Numbered from the stretch's first letter, positions 34,660 to 46,613 are shown. The stretch is DNA of 60,000 bases from Polytrichum commune (GCA_950295325.1 OX485807.1:34752440-34812439), one strand, 5' to 3'. Translations and numbers: made by a program. Notes: generated from the sequence alone by a model not told the origin.

Positions 34660-35045
34660 GAAAAGATGTATACGTATTAATAGTAGGCTAGAAAATGGAC
34701 TGATGTATTTATCTTAACCTTTTCATTTAAATGTGGTTGCCTACATTACATGCACAAAATATAAATCATGAGAGAAATTGGCCTTTATTACACATATAAT
34801 CCACTTTCACTTTCCAACAAGAAAGACATTGAACATTTTTTCATCTGTAGGATACAACTCATAATAACATGACCCTAGAACACATGTCATTTGGATGAAA
34901 TAAGGTAAATTGGATGCAACTAGCACATATGATGTCAATTTTCCTCTAAACTTCAAGGGCTCCTTTTGTACATATAAATTTAGTTCAAATTTCTTAATAG
35001 TTTTCTTACATGTATACACCTGAGAAAACAATGCCTCTCCCTTGT
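34660..35045. repeat. Dispersed repeat K, copy 3
   Basis: It follows the same landmark order as 31130-31750 (GTAGGCTAGAAAATGGA, TATAAATCATGA, GATGTCAATTTTCCT, CTTTTGTACAT), more diverged. Confidence 0.55.
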
Positions 35046-35106
35046 TTCTTGTGGCAAGTGAAGGTAGAATATCTATTGTGTTGGGAGTGGCACTTTGAGT
35101 TTACAA

Positions 35107-35480
35107 AGAAGGCATTTATGTGGTCACTCTCCTTAATCGGATGCCTAAACTTTATTGTAATTAAACATGAACACCAACAACACGTATGTTGCGATGAGAT
35201 TGGACTATGTGCTGATCAAATCTAGACACCATTGTAGGTTCAAAATTAACATTATAGCAAGGGAAATTGAAGATTACATTTCTCCTTATGTGATCATATA
35301 GCCCCTCCCAATTGTGTTAAATGATTATCCTAGGATGTTTAATGTATCACGAGCATATAATCCACTCCTATCATAACATATGCCATTTCAATGTCCATCT
35401 TTAAATACAACTTGTGTCATATCACTTAAACATAGGTGTCCGGTTAAGAAAGAATGACCACATAAAGCCCCACGCATCTA
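35107..35480. repeat. Inverted pair of TAAGGTA-module repeats
   Basis: 35107-35230 is a reverse copy (GGTCACTCTCCTTAATCGG, GAGATTGGACTATGTGCT). 35340-35480 is a forward copy (GGTGTCCGGTTAAGAAAGAATGACCACAT). Together they could be the two ends of one larger element. Confidence 0.5.
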
Positions 35481-35697
35481 GTGTGTCCATCATACAATGT
35501 GGAATTGCTTGGTAGGCTTGAATGGCAAAAGACAAAGGGAAACCATGAGAAAGCTTCTCATGTTGTTGAACATAGTGTCCTCAATGCTTTTAACGCCTCC
35601 TGGTGCGCTAAAAACATGATCGTTTGTAGAAGCACTAGTAATACAATCGTCTATTAGATGGACAAACAACTGAACATGCATGGGTTCAATATCATTA

Positions 35698-36768
35698 CTT
35701 ATACCATGCCCACAATAAGACCAACGACTGGTCCACCATAGTGGGATAGTTTCCATCATGATAGGAGTTCTTGTCTTGCATGCATTGGTGAAACTACAGT
35801 ACGTTACATCCAGTGAGGTTACTGTGAGTAGGACGAAAATTCCTTATTGGTAAGAGTAAATTTCATAAAGAGACGCACTTTCCCCGTCAAGAGGGACTCC
35901 TCAAACTGCCCAAGACCATCAACTTGCCCTAGTGTGTGCATGGTATTAGCTTCCCATTATGGCCCGGTTTTGAGGTTTTGCCTCATTGTAAGTTGGTTCT
36001 ATTCTTTTTTCGTAGCAATTCACTGGTCATTTTGTTCGAAAAAGTGTACCATCACTTATACCATGCCCACAATAAGACCGACGACTAGACCACAATAGTG
36101 GGAGAGTTTCCATCATGATAGGAGTTCTTGTCTTGCATGCATTGGTGAAACTGCACTACATTACATCCAGTGAAATTCTACTGCGCGTAGGACAAAAGAT
36201 CCTTACTGCTAACAATGAATTTCAGAAAGAGACGCACTTTCCCCATCAAGAGGGACTCCTCTTACGACCCAAGACCAATAACTTGCCCTCGTGTGTGAAC
36301 GGTATTAGCTTCCCATTATGACCCGGTTAGAGGTTTTGCCTCATTGTAAGTTGGTTGCATTCTTTTCTCGTAGCAATTCACTTGTCGTTTTGTTTGAAAA
36401 GTTGTCCCATCACTTATACCATGCCCACAGTTAGACCAACGATTGGTTCACAATGGTGGGAGAGTTTCCATCATTATAGGAGTTCTTGTCTTACATGCAT
36501 AATGATTGGTAAAACTGCACTACGTCACATCTAGTGAAATTCTACTATGAGTAGGACAACAAATCGATACTGGTAGAAGTAAATTTCAGAAAGAGACGCA
36601 CTTTCCCCATCAAGAGGGATTCCTCTTACGACCCAACCCAAGACCAAAAACTCGCCCTAGTGATGCGAACGGTATGAGTTCCCATTATGACCCGGTTCCG
36701 AGGTTTGGCCTTATCGGAAGTTGATAGCATTTGGCAACAATTGACTTGTCATTTTGTTTGGAAAAGTG
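35698..36768. repeat. Three tandem copies of a ~357-bp unit
   Basis: CTTATACCATGCCCACA marks the unit starts at 35698, 36055 and 36413. Each unit also carries GGAGTTCTTGTCTT.CATGCAT, AGAGACGCACTTTCCCC, CAAGAGGGA.TCCTC and GAGGTTT.GCCT. Identity is about 85-90% by eye. Open frames inside shift between units, so this is not a protein repeat. Confidence 0.85.
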
Positions 36769-36779
36769 TGTGTCTCCAC

Positions 36780-37760
36780 TGAACCAGGCTGTGAGTGAGC
36801 CCATCCGAAAGCAAGCAAGCATGCATGCTGAGCAGTGAGGCCGCGTCGGTGACATACTACAACACCCCACCCCCACACACACAACACTAGCCCTAGCTGC
36901 CTCCCTTTGCCACACTCACTGCAGTCCAGATCGCGGATTCACATCATCATCATCATCAGGGGCGATGCCAGGCATAAGACAATGCGAAGATACAAAGGCA
37001 CGACCCCTGCCACTTTACTTTTGCCCCCTGCTGTAATCTGCCACGAGAATCAGAAAAAGGGGGAGCAATTATTTAAACAATTTCCATCAAAATTCGGGAT
37101 GGCCTGACTCGTTCACACCTACCTAGCTACCAACCATATACACACAGCGCCCTTCCCTTCCCTTCTTTGCATGCATGGCCGCAGGCAGGCAGGCAGGCAG
37201 GCTTGGAGAGGAGAAGAAGAGGCGAGAGCCTTACAAACACATAATTTCATTGATGGCGCAACCGTCCCACAACGACACCAGGGTTGACATTTCTCTCCAT
37301 AAATGCGCCCAAAATGGTGCAGATCGATCATCTGAGGAGAGGCACAGTGGCTACCTATACTTCTACTGGCAGCTTACTCACCTGCTTGCTTTTGGCACAG
37401 ACTAAGTTACATGTGTCCCATAAGCTTACATATATATATATGCCTGACTGCAACAGCAACAGCAACAGCAGCAGCAGTGGTGGTGGTGACAAAGGGAAAA
37501 GTAGTAGTAGCTGGGAACTCTGGGGATGGGCATGGCGTTGGTGTATTGAATAATACGATAACGTACTTATGTATCTCAGCTGCCTGCACATGGAACAACA
37601 ACAAGTTGTATTGCAGCAGCAAGTACAGAAGGTTGACATTGGCGATATTGTTTTTTTGCTTAACGCGGATGGTCTTCATCAATGGCCGCTTTTTTTTTCC
37701 CAATCGCCCACTTCTCCCAAGACATGAAGCATGCAATTAGTGCGGGTGTCGAGGTGGTTA
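36780..37760. other. GC-richer island with low-complexity runs; possible gene remnant or promoter
   Basis: The composition differs from the AT-rich surroundings. It contains (CAT)n near 36940, (GCAG)n at 37183-37200, CATGCATG RY-type motifs at 36818 and 37170, a TA run at 37431-37440 and CAACAGCAACAGCAG at 37449-37473. Overlapping open frames occur on both strands (for example 37411-37740 and 37407-37736), so none can be trusted. Part of 37547-37650 is shared with the tandem repeat at 38430-39090. Confidence 0.3.
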
Positions 37761-37904
37761 GTGAATCCAAATCGAGGCTGAAGCCACTTCCCTTGTGAGT
37801 TTCAGAGGTCGTATGAAATATCTTGCTCATTATTGAAACGAAAGGTTTTCGTGCTCGTTTAATGGTTAGATGGGATCTCTCGATTATGTTGATGATTGAG
37901 CGTA

Positions 37905-38045
37905 GAATGATCATCATATTGTTAATTCCAATCTTTTAAAACCATGTGTTTATTTTTTGCTTCCGTTTTTTGGAATCACACCAAATCAGGTGTTCAATTT
38001 AAGAGAAGTAACCGAATTAGGCACGTGTACATTAGACAATATCTT
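37905..38045 (+). repeat. Dispersed TAAGGTA-module repeat
   Basis: It contains CAATCTTTTAAAACCATGTG, TTTTTGGAATCAC and GGTGTTCAATTTAAGAGAAG in family order, then GCACGTGTACATTAG. Confidence 0.5.
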
Positions 38046-38254
38046 TGAATTTTTGGCATGTAAGTGAGATACGACTAATGTGGGCACTTCCGACTCCACA
38101 TGCAATTTTGACTATTGGATTCGACTGAGACTTTCGTCACAAAGATTGTCATTTCAATTGTTTTAGAGTTAGAGTTCAAATCCCAAAGTCAAAGAGGTCC
38201 AAGTCAAGATCCTCCTCTCCTTAAATGGTCACATAGGTCCTCCTCCTCTTGTTC

Positions 38255-38425
38255 ATTATTGAACCTAGAATGGTGTCAATATTTTGAGCTTATTGTCCAA
38301 TCTCAGCAAAACATGTGTCATTTGGGTGTATGTTCATAACTACAAGCAAGCCATGTATCACTTAAATATAGGTGCCCAATTTAGGGGGGGAGGGGGTTGA
38401 ACGAATTAGCCTTGTCTACCTCAGG
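38255..38425 (+). repeat. Dispersed TAAGGTA-module repeat
   Basis: It contains GAGCTTATTGTCCAATCTCA, CATGTGTCATTTGGGTG, AGGTGCCCAATTTAGG and CTTGTCTACCTCA. Confidence 0.6.
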
Positions 38426-38429
38426 TTAA

Positions 38430-39090
38430 GTATTGGAAGGTTGGAAATTGTACTAAGATTGTTAGAGCACCTCTATTCTACCCGAGTGTCAATGTTGCCC
38501 TTAGAGCCTTAGTATCCAAGAAGGCCATGTGGAAACTCTATAATGAGCATGCCATTGGTGTATCAAACATTATAATAAATAAGTATGCGTGTATGCCGAA
38601 CAACTTGTATGACAAGTACGTAAGGTTGACATTGACAAAAGGAAATAAAATATACACTTCAATTCTTGCCAAGTAAATGAAAGGTCAAAAATTCACAAGA
38701 ATATTGCTAGAGCACCTCCACCTGGGTGTTAATGTTGCCCACAAAACCTTACTATCCAGAGGAGCAACTCACCAAATCCACTACCCCACTGGCACATGTG
38801 GATTTATTATGCAATGGCCATGTGAAATGACCATGTCATCAATGCATTAAATAGTATGATACACAAGTATATTTGCATGCGGAACAAGTTGCATTGCAAG
38901 TACATACAAGTTGACATTGACAAAAGCATAAAGCATATTTAACTTATTGGCAAGTGAATTGGAAGGTCAAAAAATCACAAGATTCTTAAAGCACCTCTGC
39001 ATGGGTGCTAAATCTGCCCAGGGAGCCATTATACAATTCATCATATCCACCATCCCAACAATGTACAAGTGGATTTATTAGGTAGTAATT
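38430..39090. repeat. Tandem repeat, ~245-280-bp unit, about 2.5 copies
   Basis: TAGAGCACCTC (38461, 38706) and TAAAGCACCTC (38985) mark successive units. Each carries GTGT(C/T)AATGTTGCCC and AAGTTGACATTGACAAAAG-type phrases. A stray fragment lies at 37547-37650. Confidence 0.75.
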
Positions 39091-39313
39091 CTACTAATCC
39101 TTTAGCCTTGTTATTCTTGGGGGGGAGGATTTGGGAGCCAGACCGTTTTTTCTTTGACATTGTCAATTATACATGTTGAAGGTAAGTGACTATTCATGAA
39201 AGTCATCACTGACCGATGCATTTGGTGGATCCATAGCAATGGTTTTTTGAGAATGCATTCTATTTGGTCTAATCAACATTCTTAAACAATGTCATGCTCA
39301 TAAACATGTAGGG

Positions 39314-39499
39314 TCACCCATAGTGTGTTTTGATGGCCACCTTTGCCACTTGGGTTCCCAAAGACCCTTCCAATGACCATTTCAAAGGGTAGGAAGAGGC
39401 TTGCATGGAAGTTGTGTTGTAGACGATGGGAAGGAGGTGAGACCATTGGCTCATGTTTGCTATTTTGATTTTTGTTTTATTTAGGGCGAGGTAGGCCAA
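39314..39499 (-). pseudogene. Possible Ty3-type integrase fragment
   Basis: The minus-strand frame ...NMSQWSHLLPIVYNTTSMQAS, continued in another frame as PFEMVIGRVFGNP, resembles the W..hLP..e.aYNts.h.st..tPFe.v.Gr motif at the C-terminus of Ty3/gypsy integrases. No LTRs or other pol domains were found nearby, and the match is short. Confidence 0.25.
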
Positions 39500-39810
39500 G
39501 TACTTGATTGGAGTTCAGTAAATATCTTTCAATGTTTTCTTGATGAGGGAGGGGGAGTAGCTATCTACCTCAGCCCTATTCTAGTTGAAAAAGAAAATAT
39601 TGCAAAATTTAAAATCAAATATTTTCATTCTTCCATGGATGGAATGGCCTTAAATTGGCATTTTTGGATCAACATGTCCATATTCTAATGAACATCTGTT
39701 ATATCATCCGTATTTGACTTCATCACTCCAATGGTTGTTGCCATTCATCATTCTTAAAATTTTGAAAAACCAGGTGATCCACCTCCTTGTGAAGTAAGTC
39801 GAGGTCTAAG
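39500..39810. other. No gene seen
   Basis: AT-rich spacer left of MITE copy D. It should contain the missing N-terminal APE region of LINE Y if D was inserted into Y, but I cannot recognise it there. Confidence 0.4.
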
Positions 39811-39813
39811 TTA

Positions 39814-40149
39814 GGGCTACCTCACACATAAGACTAAAGGTTGCTGATCATTGCATTCTAAAATCTCTCATTGGTAAAAAAAGGCCGAGACCTCCAAGTT
39901 CACTTCACACTAAAAGGTGAAGGTCTAAAGACCCAAAGAAATTATCATGGATGAAAAGTCTACATGGATCCTACATGACAACCTAAAATAATGTTTGATG
40001 ATGTGTTGGAATTTGCATGAGATCCACCTCCAAGATGTAGGCATGATGCACATTCCGGCACACCATGTGAGTGGTACAACCTTTGAATGAGAATCAAGGG
40101 CCCTCACAATATCTATGTCATGGCCCTTGACTTGGGTGTGAAGTGGCCC
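39814..40149. mobile_element. GGGCC-family MITE, copy D
   Basis: It begins GGGCTACCTCACACATAAG, ends GGGTGTGAAGTGGCCC, and is flanked by exact TTA duplications (39811-39813 and 40150-40152). It is 336 bp, shorter than B and C. It abuts the first recognisable bases of LINE Y. Confidence 0.85.
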
Positions 40150-40158
40150 TTACTTTTG

Positions 40159-40278
40159 AATTTTACCTGGAACAAGACAAGGAGTTCTAGAATCTAGATG
40201 CATTATAACTTTGTTCCCGTTAAACCCCTCCCAACCTACCTTACCTATGATACAAGTCCATTTCCTTCACAAAAGATG
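40159..40278 (+). pseudogene. LINE Y APE endonuclease C-terminal end
   Basis: Reading gives NFTWNKTRSSRI (40159-40194). After a small shift that would restore Asp-Ala, LYNFVP.KPLPTYLTYDTSPF follows, then PSQKM (up to 40278). In APE domains of LINEs the C-terminus reads (Y/F)TW...SRID.I... and then SDH. The TW, SRI(D) and S(DH)KM elements appear here in order at the right spacing, with the catalytic SDH reduced to SQ. Upstream parts of the domain are not seen; MITE D lies there. Confidence 0.55.
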
Positions 40279-40989
40279 TACAAGATAAGTAGGGTGTGTG
40301 GTGTCCAAATGCAAGGAGGATTCTTGCCCATAAAACAACAAAAACTATGGAAACACCAACTCAAGATTGATCATAGCATAGAAAAGCCATTAAAACGAGA
40401 TACACATGCCCCCATAGACAATTGCAAGACCACAAAGATATCCTACATCTCTACTCCCTAAAGTACCCCCTCGTCCCACCCTTCCCATCAAACCTCGCAA
40501 ACATCAACACATGGGTCAAAGAGCTAGCTACCATCAACCGCATTGCCAAAGCAAAAGCCCCAAAAACCATCGGCAAACAAACCGTGATAAATTGCAACCA
40601 AAAAAAAAAAAAAACTATAATACAAATACAAATTGACACTACACAAAAAACCCAAATCATACATATGAAAAATATTCAAACCCTCCACAACCCCCCCCCC
40701 CCCACCACCACCACCACCACCACTCTATACTCCCTTAGAGACCCAAATGGATACACACTCACAAACCCAACATCAATATTAAACGAAATACATAGAAATC
40801 AACAGGTTGCATTCAAAAAACAAACCCCCACCTGTGATGACCTTGCTGACCCTCGACCACATGCACCTGTGCTATTAGAAAAATACCCATGGCACACAAC
40901 AAAGGACATCATACTTGAAAGAAAGAGGCACACCACACATACCACTAGCCAACAACTTCTCTTCAAAAATATATGACAACTGCCTCAAA

Positions 40990-42170
40990 AGGCTCGCAAG
41001 AAGGAAAACCCTGGACTAGACAACATACTTATGAAAATCATAAAAACACTCTCAACAAAATTCCAAAACAAGCTCTTCCCATTCTTTAAACAATGCTACA
41101 TACATAAAAACATACCACCTTTTGGAAACATGGCAACACTATCCTACTCCACAAAGAAAAATGATCCCTTCTCCTCACCAACTATAGACCCATAACACTA
41201 GCCAACACTATATACAAGATTTCACAAGCATCCTCACAACCCTACTCACAAGCTACGGTGAAAAACACATAATGCTACATTTTAGCTAGGAAGATTCCAT
41301 GATCACATAGAAACACCACAAGCCAAATACTATTGATCATAGTTGCCCTAGAAGATGCAAGACAAATCGACAAAGGCAATTACCTAGGATACATCGACTT
41401 TATAAACGCATTTGGCTTCATAGAACATGCTAGATTACTAGCTCTTATGAAAGACCTAGGCTATCCCCTAGACGCAATTGAACTAGTTGGCAACATATAT
41501 ACAAGCTCAACCATGTCATTTGTTGGAAACCACTTCGGAACCACCCCACCCAAAAAAATAAGCAAGGGCACCATCCAAGGAGATATGCTAAGCCCATACT
41601 TATTTATCATAGTCCTAAAACCACTCTTAAGACGGCTAGAAAAGATGACATAGGTTACCACTACAACACCTCAGTAGTCCAATAAAACATCACAACCTAC
41701 ACCAACGACCTAGCATTAACCACATATAACATCCAACACCCACAACCACAAATCCAAAATGAATAATGGTCACACATGGATGTAAACCTAGCAAAATGTG
41801 CCATCATCGGATGCCCAAACAACTCTAAGCTTCAATCAAAATATAAGCTTTTATCCAAGTCCATAATATCATCTATAAAAACAAAGGCTTCCCCATCTTA
41901 TCACAAAACAAGCCCTAAACCTACCTAAGAATCTACCTAGCCCCGTCCCTCAAGTGGGAAAAATCCCCCAAAAAACAAACAATAAAACAAAAATGCAAAC
42001 TGCTACTAAAACCCCATCGAGCATCAAGCAAGAAATGAAAATTTTCAACATCACAATCAAGCTAGGAATATCCTATGCATACTATGCAATACCTTTCTCC
42101 AAACCATACATAAAAAAACTAGACAAAATCCTTAGTAAACTCACAAAAAATATATATATATATAAATAAA
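40990..42170 (+). pseudogene. LINE Y reverse transcriptase
   Basis: Motifs seen are NYRPITLANTIYK (about 41178-41220), motif A YIDFINAFGFIEH with its Asp at 41396, motif B TIQGDMLSPYLF (41569-41605), motif C read as YTNDLALTT (41698-41724) where YADD or YTDD is expected, and motif E YLGIYLAPSLKWEKS (about 41925-41970). The thumb SYAYYAIPFSKPYIKKLDKI (about 42070-42130) is shared with LINE X. The Asp-to-Asn change in motif C would abolish polymerase activity even without the frameshifts. Confidence 0.85.
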
Positions 42171-43539
42171 GCAAAACACCTACAAGTGTTGCCAACATCC
42201 TTACACACCTCAACACCGACAACTTTGGCATCAATACCACATCACTCATCCTGGATTACATCAACTGTAGTTGGCAACAACTAATTCAAGCACTAAACGA
42301 CCAAGGCCAAGTAGGCATAATATATGAAGGATTAATGAAATACATATCTGCCAAATATGGTGGCTCACTACACCTAAACAAAACTAAAATATCAAGCATG
42401 CACAAGATTCCCCATAGCTACAACACTCCATACAAACTACTCATCACAGCCATTGTACACCCAATCTACAAGACCAAACAAAAAATCACCATACAAAAGT
42501 CCGAGCACACATTGGAATCATAGGAATCGAAATAGAATACACCCTTGCAAATGATGGCACAAACAAAGAAATAGAAACCCCCACTTCCCACATACACACT
42601 GCACACACTATCTCATATTGGGTGACCAACCACCCATCCGCAATGCACGATGGCTTCATCCAAAATCTACAAAACTTCCTTATAGAAACACACCAAAAAC
42701 GAGACACTGACCTAGCCAAAAATAACATCTCTATGTTGGAATATGGTTATCTAATGAGCAAATTAATCATGGACTATCAAACTTGTTTTGGAAAGCCAAT
42801 AGCATAACGGACACACAAATCACACAAATATTAACATTTAGATATGCACAATACATCGGTAACCATAGAAAAAATAACATATTTTGGCCACTTACATACC
42901 CAAATCCCAATTGCCCCCTATGCCACAATAACAATGAAGACACATGGAGACACATGGCCCCACCTCCTATCCACACGCACAAATCCTACAAGTCACCAAA
43001 GCCACTAAATGCTTCACACTAATCAACACCATAACCTACAACAACCCCCCCCCCCTCCCCAAGCCACAACCATCCCAAATTAACTACTACCATACTCATG
43101 CAACCAACCCCATGCCAATGCATGGCACACCTAAGGCTTGACATACAATGTGTCCTTGGAACCCAAATTGCAACCAAACACCATTAACCCCCTCCACCAC
43201 CAATATCATCCAATTTGTAGAATTCATATACTGCCACGACCAATAACCCGAAATGGCCATCACATCCAAACACGACAAATACGACCCCTTAATAAACACC
43301 CTAAAACAACAAGGTTAGATGAATCCACTATGTAATAACCCTCACGGCCAACTTTAGAGGAGCCATCCATGAACAATCCATCACCAAACTAAAAAATCTC
43401 TATATCCCCAAGCCCACCATCAAAAATCTTATGAAATTAATCCACCAAAATGCCATAAAATACCTTACAAGTCAACCCAAATGATGCACCTAGTAACTTG
43501 GAAAACTCCCTTCTTGCACCCATCTCCATTAGAATGTAT

Positions 43540-45000
43540 CTAACCATGTAGGCTTATCCCTAATTGGACTATGCAAATATGATGTTGATTTGTTTCAATT
43601 TATGTCCAACCCTAAAGCTGAAGTGAATATGTAACTAAGCTCCCAATTGCCTCAACTTCCCCCTCAATTGTGAAGGACGTATTGTCTGCATACTAGAGAA
43701 TTATTTGGTGTTGGGAGTTTCCTAGGATTCGTATTGCCATAAGTTCCCTGATGGTCATTGCACGCTTAACCATGTGGTTAAGTACCTCCCCTACAATCAA
43801 AAAGGGTAAGGAGCTAAGGGATATCCTTGTGTAGTCCCCCCCCCCCCCTTCCCTCCCCATTGAATTCCAATACTCTTTGACAATTGATTATTGATTTTCA
43901 CGACTGTGGTCATGTCAATGAAATTGGGTGGATTCCTAAAGTTGCCATTGCCTGAAACATGAAATCCCAAGCTACTACGCCATAGGCTTTAGTAATCTCT
44001 AGCACTAATGACTTCTCTCAAAATTGGTTGTAGCCTTATTTGGAGGGCTTTAGCAATAAGTCTTATATGTCACGTTCGATAGGGTGACCGGCCTCCAATT
44101 CCTCGAGTTATAGACTTGTCATCTATTCGATTAGGGGTATAATAAGTCCCTTAGGTATTCCTAACATAAACTTACCCTCCTATAAAACCTCTTGTAGCAT
44201 GTAAAAATAGCCCTTTCCTATAACCTCCTAGAAGTACGTAAAGAATTCAATTACTACCCCATTTGGTCCAAGTGCTTTATTCTTAGCCATGGCTAAGGCT
44301 ACTAAATGTAATTCTCTTTCCATAATCTCCGCTCCTAGTCCATGATTTGTCTTGGGTGGTATTCTTGCAATTAGCCCATCTAGTGTTTTCCTCCTATGTC
44401 CTTGATTTTCTCATCTACCATTGGTTGATAATATAGTTTCCATAAAAGGTAGAACACACTTTGCTTGGACCCTCAAAATTTGTCACCTTAACCATGTCCT
44501 CCCTCTGAAATTCTTGCAAAATGGTTGATTGGAATATTTCTTGAACTGAGTTAAGGAATCCCACCGACATCCTATATCCTTTGCTTTGCTACGTACCCTA
44601 GCCCTAACGAGTTGCCCATTTATTTTCACCTTTTCAAAGACCTGGAGTTCTTCCTTACACTTTACAAATTTAGCTTGAGCCTTAGATCTAGGTGTTTTTG
44701 GTGTAGTGCTTATGCGGCTACTCTTAAGGTTGTCCTTAAACTATTCTCCTTCTCTTGCCACTTTTCTATTGGTCTTTACAAGACTTTCTATAGAATCTTT
44801 GAGTTGTTGATTTTAAAAAAAAAAAAAAGGTTCACCTTTGCAAGTTCATTTCATAGGCTTCCATAATGGTTTGTACTACTTCTGGGTCCCTTAAGCATCT
44901 ACTATTCATCTTGTAAATGTTTGGTTTGTGTTGGACCCCACCTAATTCTATTGAATAGAATACCATAATATGATTTACCGATACCCTCCGGGTCATGAGC
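43540..45000 (-). pseudogene. LINE R: L1-like RT fragment
   Basis: The minus strand from about 44995 reads NHIMVFYSIELGGVQHKPNI, YKMNSRCLRDPEVVQ (APE-RT junction), CKEELQVFEKVKINGQLVRA, then RT. RT phrases are MAKNKALGPNGVVIEFFTYF (about 44250), EGKFMLGIPKGLIIPLI, IAKALQIRLQPILREVIS (about 44020) and QYADNTSFTIEGEVEAIG (about 43690), where the YADD box has become YADN. Downstream zf-RVT is absent. It is bounded by LINE Y's end on the left and hAT debris on the right. It is a different family from X/Y, resembling ordinary plant L1s. Confidence 0.75.
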
Positions 45001-45090
45001 ATGGGTATCTGAGTGCAGGCAAGTATCGAGGGATGCAGGTCAGAGCTTCGAAGATGAACGGCAACTTGCTCCGCGGCGGCGCCTCCATCC

Positions 45091-45345
45091 ATGAGTACTG
45101 CAACATGTGAAAGGTCGTTTTCTGTTCAAACTACTATTAAACAAAAACTTCGTAATCGAATGTCTACATCTAACTTAGAAAGTATGATGCGTGTTGCTAT
45201 AGAAGGCCCAGACAATGATTTTGATGACATTGTAACAAGTGCTCTAGATCTTTGGAAGGATGTTGCTAAGTTTCGCTATTTGTATAGCAATCCAGAGCGC
45301 TATTTGTCTGGGGCATCTGATGATGCACTTGAGGAAGTACCCTAA
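45091..45345 (+). pseudogene. hAT transposase C-terminal dimerisation region
   Basis: The frame STATCERSFSVQTTIKQKLR, NRMSTSNLESMMRVAIEGP is the signature of the hAT C-terminal dimerisation domain (the STAxxERxFS...K.RNRM...L..L..I...GP pattern). It continues to a stop at 45345 with an acidic tail. Only the last 84 residues are present. The DNA-binding finger and catalytic core are absent upstream, where LINE R begins within 100 bp, so this is a truncated relic. No hAT termini were found beside it. Confidence 0.85.
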
Positions 45346-46438
45346 ACCTTAAACTTTTTGAATTATGCAACCTTTCCATGACCAACTCCAATTGCTTCTA
45401 TGAAGAATTGGGGGACCCTTGGCCTTCAAGCGGTGAAGGCATTGCTAGGTTCAATTCCTGCCAAGGATATTAACTCTTCAAATTTAAAGTTTTGAACATG
45501 CCTTTCTTTTCACTTATTCAAGAATTTGTACTAAGAAATGATTTCTAATAACTTTTCATACATTTTTTAAACAATTAGTGCCGATATGAATTCCATTTAA
45601 TCGGATATTGGCCAATGAAAATATGAAAATATAGGCAATTGGCCGATTGATTTTACAAAAGACCGGCTCTTGCCGATGTAAATTGGAAAAAATCCGACCC
45701 TTCGTAGCAACTACCGGCAATTAGCCACTAAGGCTTCAAAAACTTCCCGAACTCTGCGATGCATAGAACACCCACATTTCTTTTCCTCTTTCCTTTTTCC
45801 TCTTTTTCTTTCTCTCGTGGTGCCGTGGGGGTAGTACCGGGCCTTGACTTTCACTGATAAATGTCAGGGGCAGGGGCTCCTGAATAATGACATCTAAACT
45901 TACAGCAGCAGTACGTAGTATCCACCAAGAGGGGCGTCTCTCTGTCTGTGTGTGTGCCTGTGTGCCTGCATGCCTGCCCAGGGAGTGCTTGGGCTTGCAC
46001 CTTGCAGGACTACTTGAACTTACAGTCTCGCTCAGCTCACTGAAAAAGCGAACCTTACTTTCTTACAAGCTGCGGCTGAGCCCATATATGAAATATATTG
46101 TAAGGAGATCAGCTCCAGGAAACGCACCATGTAAACATCTTCATTTGTCGCCTGCACTGATTTGGGTCTGCCCTGCCTTTTGAGCTGACACGTGACCACC
46201 CCCTATCTATACACAGGCAGCAGTACTTGGGCACCAACACCTCACTCCATAGTTTCCAATGCTTGACTTATGTTGTGGGACGATTTGAATCTGCTACTCG
46301 TCTCACGCTCATTGCACAAACCTATGAGGAGTAGGTGCACAAAGAGAAGAGAAGCTATGTTTCCGCTTAAGACCCACTTACCTTAACCAACATATGAGGC
46401 TCGGGCATCACATCATCCTATATATATGTAGCATTGAA
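45346..46438. other. No gene seen; possible tRNA-like scrap
   Basis: Around 45419-45470 the phrase CTTCAAGCGGTGAAGGC followed by GGTTCAATTCC recalls tRNA A and B boxes, but they are too close together for a tRNA. The remainder (including T/C-rich 45780-45810 and the open frame 45887-46183) shows no recognisable feature. Confidence 0.3.
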
Positions 46439-46449
46439 GGAATATGCAA

Positions 46450-46613
46450 GAAAGAAAAGAAAAGAAAAAGAAAAAATAACGCCCGTATTTTCACACGAGC
46501 ATGACTGCGAGCCCGTTGGCCTCATACTAATCACGGGGTTCCGTGATGTGGTATGTGGTTTTATGCCTCCGTTAGGAGGTGGGCTCTGTTGGTCCTCTAG
46601 AAGTCCATTTTAA
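46450..46613 (-). ncRNA. Structured 3' UTR of LINE X
   Basis: On the element strand GAGCCC (complement of 46581-46586) can pair with GGGCTC (complement of 46509-46514). This outer stem encloses two hairpins: CCTCC-TAAC-GGAGG (46566-46579) and CACGG-AACC-CCGTG (46532-46545). The end runs CGGGCGTTATTTTTTC followed by TTTTC repeats. The same arrangement occurs in LINE Z and the SINE at 59152-59407, with altered bases but preserved pairing. It probably serves as the recognition site for the element's own RT. Confidence 0.7.

Larger units (their letters stand above)
40150..43490 (+). mobile_element. LINE Y: APE-RT-RNase H-CCHC LINE, decayed
   Basis: Domains in order on the plus strand are: the end of an APE nuclease (40159-40278), a linker (40422-40976), RT (about 40990-42170), a post-RT region (42200-42440), an RNase H remnant (42486-42560), the finger region (42820-42990) and C-terminal nuclease-like pieces (43200-43480). 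Compared with X, about 1.7 kb between the post-RT region and the RNase H end is missing. Frameshifts and stops are frequent and the YxDD box is mutated, so it is inactive. It ends abruptly near 43490 without the family's 3' UTR. Confidence 0.8.

Noticed and set aside
35698-36768. Possible CRISPR-like or protein-coding repeats.
   Set aside because: The 357-bp units are contiguous with no spacers, frames are not conserved between units, and the window is eukaryotic.
37407-37740. Two overlapping 109-codon open frames on opposite strands.
   Set aside because: They are driven by CAG/GTG trinucleotide repeats; no domain, no splice context, and fully overlapping.
40685-40722. Proline/threonine-rich stretch that could mark a structural protein.
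   Set aside because: It is a poly(C)/(CCA)n microsatellite inside the LINE Y linker region.
45419-45470. tRNA-like sequence with A-box-like and B-box-like (GGTTCAATTCC) strings.
   Set aside because: The two boxes are too close for a tRNA or a normal pol III promoter, and no cloverleaf or tail could be drawn.
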